Assembly: GCA_037389465.1 (NCBI GenBank)
Contig: JAZARR010000033.1
Location: 2,208,501-2,272,500 of the forward strand
Length of the DNA: 64,000 nucleotides
Direction: 5' to 3'
Source of the DNA: Baylisascaris procyonis
Lineage: Eukaryota > Nematoda > Chromadorea > Rhabditida > Ascarididae
Shown here: positions 57,000-64,000 of the stretch, piece by piece
How positions within the stretch are numbered: the stretch's first letter is position 1
Layout of the letters: each line of letters opens with the position of its first letter
The notes under the pieces: generated by a model
The model's input: only the letters and a program-made list of their open reading frames with translations
Told to the model about the DNA's origin: nothing
Databases searched by the model: none
Position numbers and translations under genes: made by a program

Positions 57000-59990
57000 T
57001 AATATTGTATACTGTGTACTAGATGTTGTAGTCGATGGAGTGACATCAGTATAAATGAGTAATGATGAACTTTTGAGTAAGATCGCAACTTCTGCTTCCA
57101 GAATAATCGATTGCCGTCATGAACATTCCGCCCATGCTTGTCTTATAATCAGTGAGGATCTCCGACGGGGAAGAGCTGGAACGTGGGTCCCCGAGGTTCC
57201 CGTTTCCCGACTTTTTTTCAGAATTCATAGCCGCACGAGGTTTCATCACTCACGCATCTCGTCCTTCGAGGTTGAAATCGTTTCCGTACCAAACCTACTC
57301 AATTTCTTTCGCTAACGCAGGACGACAGCTACGACCGGTAAAGTTCAAATGTCAAGGGCAGTTAGCATATTTATAAACCAATCCACATTTAAGCTGAACG
57401 AGTCATCGGTAGTGAACAGAGCATTTACATCCTTTACGTGCATTCAAAATTTTGCTCAACCGACTCTTCTTGTGTTATGCGCCGATAACTGTCTGCTAAG
57501 TTCCCGAATCAGAGACCTCCGATACTGTGGAAAGCGAATATTATTGTGTCCGACAGCAATGCTAACGACGGACAAATGCTATACTGCAAACGCATTTGTG
57601 GATTCGCTCTTTGTCAACAAATAATCCGTACTGTCACGTATCTGTATTCTCACATGTGTATGACACCGTGTTATCATAAGACCGGAAAATAAGTTTTTTT
57701 GGGAATCTGAATCTGCCTGTAGAATATTCATTTTACGACGTTCCTGGATGGATGTGTTATATCCGCCTCTTTGCTTGCTACCTACAATGTTACATCACTG
57801 AAATTTGCTAAACATTTTTCCTATTTTCCTAAAGAACGCATCATCCACCCTCTGCGTGAAGAATTTTCGCTACATTTCGCGTCGGATGCATCAACTGTCG
57901 TCGGTGTGCACGATGATTTTGCTAATACGAGCACATTATTTCGGCGATGCAACAAAATTCACTCCTTTTCGTCATCTTTTCTGCGGAATGAGTCTGATAA
58001 CCTCCGGTTGTAATTGCCTTCGAATGCTAGTTGTAATGAGTATTGCTCTTATCCACCGAAGTTTGCATCATGTCCTACTGCTTCGGGAAAACATGAAAGC
58101 ATTATTCTGGTTTTCTAAATACTCCATCTGTTAAAATGATGTCAATTTTACAGATGTTGGTTTTCACCGAAAGTGTTGCCTGTACACTACAACTGCAATT
58201 GGTTGCCTTGACCTCAGTTTGAAATGCTTGAAAACTGATCAATAGCTGACAGTGGTATTCTTTATTATGCGTTTTTGAGTTCAGCTTCTTCAGTTCTTAG
58301 ATAGACTTCTTCTGATCTCTGATCGGCACTTCATAAACAGCACCATTTATTGTGACTGTAAAATTTTGGAGTATGATGTATTTCTGTAGCAAATAAATCA
58401 TTATAGGATTGCAGCCCTGCTTCCTCAGAGCTAGGTTTTCAGCTGCAAAATCTGACTCGCTGGTTTTGGTTCCGCCTATTTATTCAGAATCTAGGAAAAT
58501 TCTTTGTGGTTTCATAAAACGTTCGGATCACTGATGCGGAGCCATTCGGAGCCGTTAGTCACCGGTGCGTAGTATAGCAAGTCTCAAGAACTCATTGCCT
58601 TTTAGATGGAAACGTTTTCTTGTGATTTTTTAAACCGATTATTATCAGTGTTCAAGGTCACGTGACTAATTTTTGGAGTCGAAGCTTACATTGAGTCTGA
58701 CCCAACCTTCAACGTTTCGTTCGACGTGATATTGTGGTTGTGGAGTGAGAAACATTCGCCCCTAGGCAGATTCCATACAGAAACTCTCAATCATACTCCC
58801 ATCACGAGCTCTCAATAAAAATAAAAAAACATTTTTGCACATGTACAAAAATTCCATACATCATGCAAGAAAAATCACAGTGGTCGCCAATTCTGCGGAG
58901 AAGGATAGGTATCCTAGAGGTGAGAGTATGGTTTCGTAAGGCGGGAAGGACGCCTGAAGAAGTGAGGATTTCTTAAAGCGTGACCTACATCACACCTTGG
59001 AAAGCGCTACCTTCTTTTCCTTAGCGTTCGGTCTCATTTCCGTCAGTTTCCGTTCGCGACGGTGCACGCGGCTGAATTAGCCTGTCTCGCATCGGAAACG
59101 AAACATCACGTCACTAGGTGATCATAGAACGCTCACCGATTGATTCGTCCCCTATACTGCTCGTTGTTTCATCCTCATTTCGTGTGGGCGTCGTCGCCGG
59201 AGTGGTCGTTCCTCGACTTCCGTGCCCACACTATTTTGCCGAATTCTTGCTCGTCTTATGTTCACTACGCCTCCTCCGTGTGTCTGCGACACCTCTTATA
59301 TGGAGTTGCTAGTGTACCCCTTCTCTGTGCCCTCATTATGTTCCCAGTTGTTTCTTCTCATTTTCACTGCCTCTCTCGAACTTGAATAGGCAATATGTTT
59401 CCTAGGCGTTTGTTCGTCTCTGCATCGCTTATTGTATGTCTACAAATTGATTGCAGAGATAGAAGCGGAACGAGATGACGAGCACAGGCTTGAATCGATG
59501 TCGGTGAGTGCGGTATGAGGAATAAGCGCTGATTCGAGTTGTGCTCTCTTGCTGTCTGCAACCGCAGTGCAACCTTTTTCCCCTTTTTTGGTGGTTTAGT
59601 CACTGAGCGGTTGGCCGCCTCATCTACGAAAATGGTGTGCTTACGTGCATTTGCACACCGAGATTGCAACATGCCTCTACGGTCGTGGCAGACCCGTAAC
59701 TAAAGATGTCGTTTCGAAACGTTTGTTCCTCATAACGTGGCCCCCAATCCCTTAGTTTATTGTACACCGCTACCACCTTAAATGGTGCTATACCTGTTAC
59801 TTCCTGCCACTAATTTTCTGCTTCCGTCTCATTTTGCTGCCGAATCGCATCAGAGTTGTTCTTGAGTTGCACGTGCATTTGCCACTTTTAGGTGTCTGCG
59901 TCTGTTTCTTTGAATGTTATTTATGCAGAAGTCATCAAATAGAACAGAACTTGGTTACGGTAGGATACGAGAAGCGATCGGGGTGAAGTT
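57000..59990. other. Right-hand accessory region, no supported gene
   Basis: Several overlapping open frames are present (57055-57376, 57771-58134, 59118-59385), some in three frames at once, which signals composition and not coding. The patch at about 57150-57300 and the one at 59000-59400 are richer in G and C. None has convincing splice sites or a recognisable product. Confidence 0.35.
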
Positions 59991-59993
59991 TGG

Positions 59994-60287
59994 TTGTGTT
60001 CGGGTCAACGGGCTAAAGTGGGTGGGGAATATAGGTATGACACTGTCCGTACAAGTCACAGTAAGTTAGAGAGTAAACTGTGTAACTTACTGCCATTTGT
60101 ATGGGATCATCCACTTCTACCCAGTATCATATATGTCGCTTTCGCTGTGTTCTACTTGTTTACGTTGAAGCGTGATGCCTTGTTCATCTTTATGTCTTAT
60201 GCTATTTTCATACCCTTCGTCGTTTCAAACAGCAAATTTATGAAGTTATGCAGAGGAGTCTTTGTGAACATCTGTGAAGAAAACTAA
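59994..60287 (+). CDS. Hydrophobic orphan ORF
   Basis: A 97-codon frame whose middle part (PSIIYVAFAVFYLFTL and FIFMSYAIFIPFVV) contains two likely membrane spans. It ends in TAA. No family was recognised and no flanking exons were found; it could be a fragment of a receptor or transporter gene or a chance frame in T-rich DNA. Confidence 0.2.
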   Translation: MCSGQRAKVGGEYRYDTVRTSHSKLESKLCNLLPFVWDHPLLPSIIYVAFAVFYLFTLKRDALFIFMSYAIFIPFVVSNSKFMKLCRGVFVNICEEN

Positions 60288-61252
60288 ACTCGAGGAAACT
60301 GATGGAGAAGGATCTCCCGAAAGGCCAAACTTTTCCATCTGACTTCTTTTCCTTCGAAATTTCTCTCACAGCTTCGCATCCATGTGCGCTACTGATCTTT
60401 TAGTGATAGTGATTCCTGAAACTACACTATCACGTATCATACCTCGTTTCCTTTACATGATTTCTACTTCATACTGTATTTTTATTCCTTAAAATATACC
60501 TATGCTATGTTATAGCTCGAACTATCTTTGTTTTCCTCTACTAGTTGCGGGAAAGATGTGTTTTTCTTCAAAGTGTCAGTGCTGGCGACAGCGAAAACAG
60601 CTAGGGTAAGATGCTTATTAGTAACCCTGTAAATAGTCACTGTAGCGTACATTATCAACCGTGTAGGGAACATGAGGCTTCTTGATCTTCCGCTGGAACT
60701 GCACCAGCACCTCGACATACTTCGCATTCGAGCCCGTTTACATGTCAACCAAGTGGTTCCCCAAGGTTGAGGTCCGAATGTATTTAGCGTGTCATAGATT
60801 TGTGATCTAAAGTGGGCATTCCAAAGGTTGCAATAAATTTCTGAGTAGAGTTTAATGAATTATTAAATGATGAGTAGTGCAGTATCCACGTTCAGATGAT
60901 CGACGGTGCTGATGAAGGCTTGCCCCTGCCTTCCAAATGTTCATTGACATTGGCGCCCATGCAACCGTCTTGCATTGTACTTCCTCTTCATAATGAACGT
61001 TTTATCTATAATATAGGCCAATACCTCATATCGTCTTGGGACTGACAGCAGTGCTCAATGAACGCGTCACCTAATCATCACGTGCACTGCTTGCAGTTTG
61101 TTGCCAATGTCCACTTCATACTATGTTTGTTCTGTGGTGTCTGCCTTGTAGAGGCCAAGTGAAGAAGGAAGCAAGTTCCTGGGACAGAATGATCCTTTCA
61201 AAAATATCCCATCTATCACAGAAGGCAGTAACCGATGTTGCCCCCCACTCCG

Positions 61253-61426
61253 TCAGGTGGTGCGTTGACGTGCCCACCATCGACTAATATCACCTTCACG
61301 CAGCTTCATGCAATCTCCACAGCTTGGGCAGTGGCCTTGCTCATGCAAAAGTTTCAAGTTCTCAGGCGAAACCTCGAATTCAGCCTGTGGTAGCTTCATC
61401 TTGTGGGTTAGCTCTGGCAGGCTCAT
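61253..61426 (-). CDS. Short minus-strand frame with a CPSCGDC motif, unrecognised
   Basis: Fifty-seven codons on the minus strand read MSLPELTHKMKLPQAEFEV..., then GHCPSCGDCMKLREGD and a basic end before TGA. The three cysteines in CxxCxxC spacing after a His look like part of a metal-binding knuckle, and codon bias is coding-like. Readings beyond the stop and upstream (to about 61650) also carry protein-like runs but are broken by stops. It may be a decayed retroelement or a lost gene; I cannot name the family. Confidence 0.3.
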   Translation of the reverse strand: MSLPELTHKMKLPQAEFEVSPENLKLLHEQGHCPSCGDCMKLREGDISRWWARQRTT

Positions 61427-62256
61427 ATACTCTAGTCATTAATTTTAGCAATCTCGCCTCTCAAAGATCGAGATAGATAGCGATTCGCTCGAAAGAAGCA
61501 AAGTTCAATACACAGCTGAATTGACGATATCAGAGCTTGTGTTAATGGATGCAAAGTTTCGCATGTTGAACCTGTTAGAACACGTTTGTCTGCAGTCTTA
61601 TCAGTCTGCAGTTATACATTGGCTCGATGCGCCGTGATCAGACACGCCCACTGATATTGTTTGATAGTGATCCAGCCACTCTGGGGGGTTGTGTACACGA
61701 TAAAGGGATCGAAATTTTTGAGAAAAGTTCTTAGCGACCATATATATGTTCGAAAGGTTCAGCTGGTGAAGTTTGGCGGTGATCGCTTTGAGAAGTCTTC
61801 CTCGTGGTCAGGATAGAATTTGCATGCCCAACTTGAATTGTGAGCGCCGTTTGAGTTATACCCGTTTGCCATGTATTTTTTATAGGAATAATGAAAAAGG
61901 TGTCGTTAGAGAATTTCACAGTAAATTTATGGAAGCATTAAATTGGAGAAAGAGGCTGAGTATAATTGAATACCTATCAGAGACTACAATAAAACTTTGA
62001 AATCTATGGGAACAAGTGAAATCCTCAAAGCAACTGAAAAAGCTTATCAGGGAGAGTGGAACGATACGAGCTTTTGTACTTCAACTTCACAGGCCGCTTG
62101 GCTCCCCAAACATACAGAAAGCTTGTCCAAAATGACCGATAGCACGTGTTCCTATGAAACCGATCGTTTGTACCGTCTTACCATCTTTGCATAAAAGTTC
62201 GTTATTGAGTAACAGAAAAAATTTAGTGAAGTAATTTTTTACTGCACTTTTTTTCA

Positions 62257-62607
62257 TTGAAGAATGCTTCAGGATCTTATCTCCATTTCTTGTCTAGTTT
62301 TCCAAAAGATTTTTTTTTTTTTTTTTTTGAACAAAATGCAACCTTTCCAATCGATGACTCAAAAATCGGGAGCACGACGCTAATTTTGCTATCCTTAGGG
62401 ACCATTATTTTCATGTTTTATTCCTCTTCGACAAGCTTTCTAATCAAAAAGATGCCTTTCCTTTTCTTGAAGTTCTTGAAAATACACGGAGATATCATCA
62501 CCACGATATGGTTTTATCAAAAATTTGCACGAACATATGAAAAGTGGGCAGATGCATCATTGCCGAACCGAATGCAGCAACTAGTTTTCTATGAGATGCA
62601 GAAGTGA
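62257..62607 (+). CDS. Orphan hydrophobic ORF with a poly-T tract
   Basis: A 116-codon frame includes a poly-Phe run produced by a 20-base T tract, so the first third is probably spurious. The later part (STTLILLSLGTIIFMFY, then FLKIHGDIITTIWFYQKFARTYEKW) resembles membrane-protein sequence. If an exon starts after the T tract, the tract itself could be part of its acceptor. Unrecognised. Confidence 0.22.
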   Translation: MKNASGSYLHFLSSFPKDFFFFFFEQNATFPIDDSKIGSTTLILLSLGTIIFMFYSSSTSFLIKKMPFLFLKFLKIHGDIITTIWFYQKFARTYEKWADASLPNRMQQLVFYEMQK

Positions 62608-62924
62608 GTTCTGAGAGTGCATCAAATGCATCTTTATTGACATGAGGCAGTGATGCAACCTCTGTGATCGCTCGTTAACACTGCATTTGTGCTGCACTCA
62701 TTGTAGTGTTTATCCATTGCACAGCACTTTCACTTTTGTTTAGCATTTCCGTTAATCGCTTCACGGGTCCTTTATGAATCGATATAAACCGCTGTCACTC
62801 TGATACACTCACTCCACGGTTCACGGCCTCAACAATGAGACAACGGAAACTAGGTTTATTTTTTTATGTGTTCAGCTACCTCTATGGCCAGGTATACCTT
62901 AGGTGTAGTTTGAGTTAAACTCTT

Positions 62925-63185
62925 ATGGATGAGCTTCGCGAAGTTTTTGACTGCAAGGGTTTTGTTGGCCGATTTTGCTTCTCATTGATCGGCGAACTCG
63001 AACATCGATTTGCTGCGAAGTGTTTGCTCCCAATAAGCGCTCTGTGTTGGTTGCACAGAAGCGAGTGCCACGAACAGATTCTTGATGATATTGGTCAGCT
63101 TCTCTTGTTCGGATTCGATTCTGCCAACAAAACAACGAACCTTTTTCCTTTTGTAACTAGTCCAAGTTTTGTATATCTAAAGTAA
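62925..63185 (+). CDS. Orphan ORF, unrecognised
   Basis: An 86-codon frame begins MDELREVFDCKGFVGRFCFS, continues with an amphipathic helix (LIGELEHRFAAKCLLP), and ends in TAA. Codon use is coding-like through the first 60 codons. The opposite strand is also open for 70 codons. It could be a single-exon relic, perhaps from a DNA transposon, but this is only an impression. Confidence 0.25.
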   Translation: MDELREVFDCKGFVGRFCFSLIGELEHRFAAKCLLPISALCWLHRSECHEQILDDIGQLLLFGFDSANKTTNLFPFVTSPSFVYLK

Positions 63186-64000
63186 GACCATTGGCTTTTG
63201 TCCAGTGATACGGAGGTTCGAAAATTTTGTACTGTTTTGCGCTCCAAACAAAATTCAAGGATTTTTTACAGCTTTAACAAGACTATATAGTAGGGGCTGT
63301 GCTGTTTGTTAATTAACGATAATATAAAAGCTAAAAGTGAGGGGTTTTTTTTGAGGGAAGGGAGCTGTGACATTGTAGGTATTAAGCATAAGAAGGGTGG
63401 CGGGGGTTGCTCAGAGTTGCTTTCTCCAAGTCCAGACACTGTAAAGGAAGCGTTTTTGCCGTAGAAGCATATCTCTAAAAAGTAATCGTTTCCCACGCAG
63501 ACGTTAATCTAATTCTACGAGCGTTGTCTTCTGATTAAATAGCAGACAGTGTCGGAGAGTGATGGTGACGTTTCGGCGTCGGGACACACGTTGAGAGCGA
63601 TAGGAAAGAAGGACGATTGTTGCGTGCAGTGTGCTCTTTGCACAAGATTGCTGTTATCAGCGGGGCGTTGAGTGCCTCATGTGTAACAAACACCTCGCAG
63701 GACTCATCTTCGCCTTCTTTTCTTTGCGTGGTGAGGTTCGCGTGCAGCTGCATTCACCGCATTCTTGCAGACCACTATCCCATCTCGCATTTAAGTCACT
63801 TGATCAGTGCCGTTCGATCCTTTATGTGTGAATCATTGTTCCACTTGCTAGTGTCTTTAACGGAATGTCCTCTGTGAAAATACCTGCATTACTATCAACA
63901 TCACTTTAGCTTAGATTTTATTGTGCTTTATTTGGCTTCATTGCATTAATAAGTTGCTAGGTGTGCTTTGGAGTGCTAATCTAGGCAAGTTCGCGCTGCT
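63186..64000. other. Right edge, nothing supported
   Basis: No coding exon, RNA gene or structured repeat stands out. Overlapping short open frames in both strands around 63535-63877 show no family motif or splice support. Confidence 0.35.

Noticed and set aside
1..64000. CRISPR arrays, bacterial operons, rRNA or organelle DNA
   Set aside because: No regularly spaced repeats, Shine-Dalgarno-led gene runs or rRNA-like stretches were seen; intron structure shows eukaryotic nuclear DNA.

Overview
The window looks like nuclear DNA of a nematode, probably a parasitic one with a larger, sparser genome than Caenorhabditis. Exons are short (about 45-300 bp) and introns are long. Acceptors follow the TTTCAG pattern, and some first coding exons sit directly behind an acceptor-like site, as expected for spliced-leader trans-splicing. 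The most convincing genes were rebuilt exon by exon. I followed reading phase across splice sites and compared translations with protein families recalled from knowledge; no database search was run.

Layout. (1) 726-15726, plus strand: 17 exons of a CARMIL (crml-1-like) actin-capping regulator. It has the leucine-rich repeats, a helical region, the capping-protein-interaction motif and a proline-rich tail; the 5' exons lie outside the window. (2) 15.8-28.8 kb: poorly resolved. It holds two possible small signal-peptide genes, a Cys-containing basic exon, a decayed LINE on the minus strand, and several palindromes and repeats. (3) 28794-36278, plus strand: a complete 8-exon M20 metallopeptidase/deacylase of 386 residues with all metal ligands. 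(4) 37-40.55 kb, plus strand: an unrecognised multi-exon gene whose last exons are phase-consistent. (5) 40698-49470, minus strand: a complete 11-exon CLN3/battenin homologue of 463 residues, convergent with the unknown gene, with a probable spliced-leader acceptor just before its ATG. A small Cys-containing gene appears to be nested on the opposite strand inside one of its introns. (6) 49.5-64 kb: accessory, repeat-rich DNA. It has a diverged direct repeat pair flanking a hydrophobic ORF, a second copy of the same LINE family in the opposite orientation, a roughly 500 bp block of degenerate trinucleotide sequence, and several orphan reading frames.

The three recognised genes have no obvious shared pathway: CARMIL acts in cortical actin, the M20 enzyme in small-molecule or peptide hydrolysis, and CLN3 in the lysosomal membrane. 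The least described material is the unknown gene at 38.8-40.5 kb, the nested gene at 47 kb, the two small signal-peptide candidates, and the CxxCxxC fragment at 61.3 kb.
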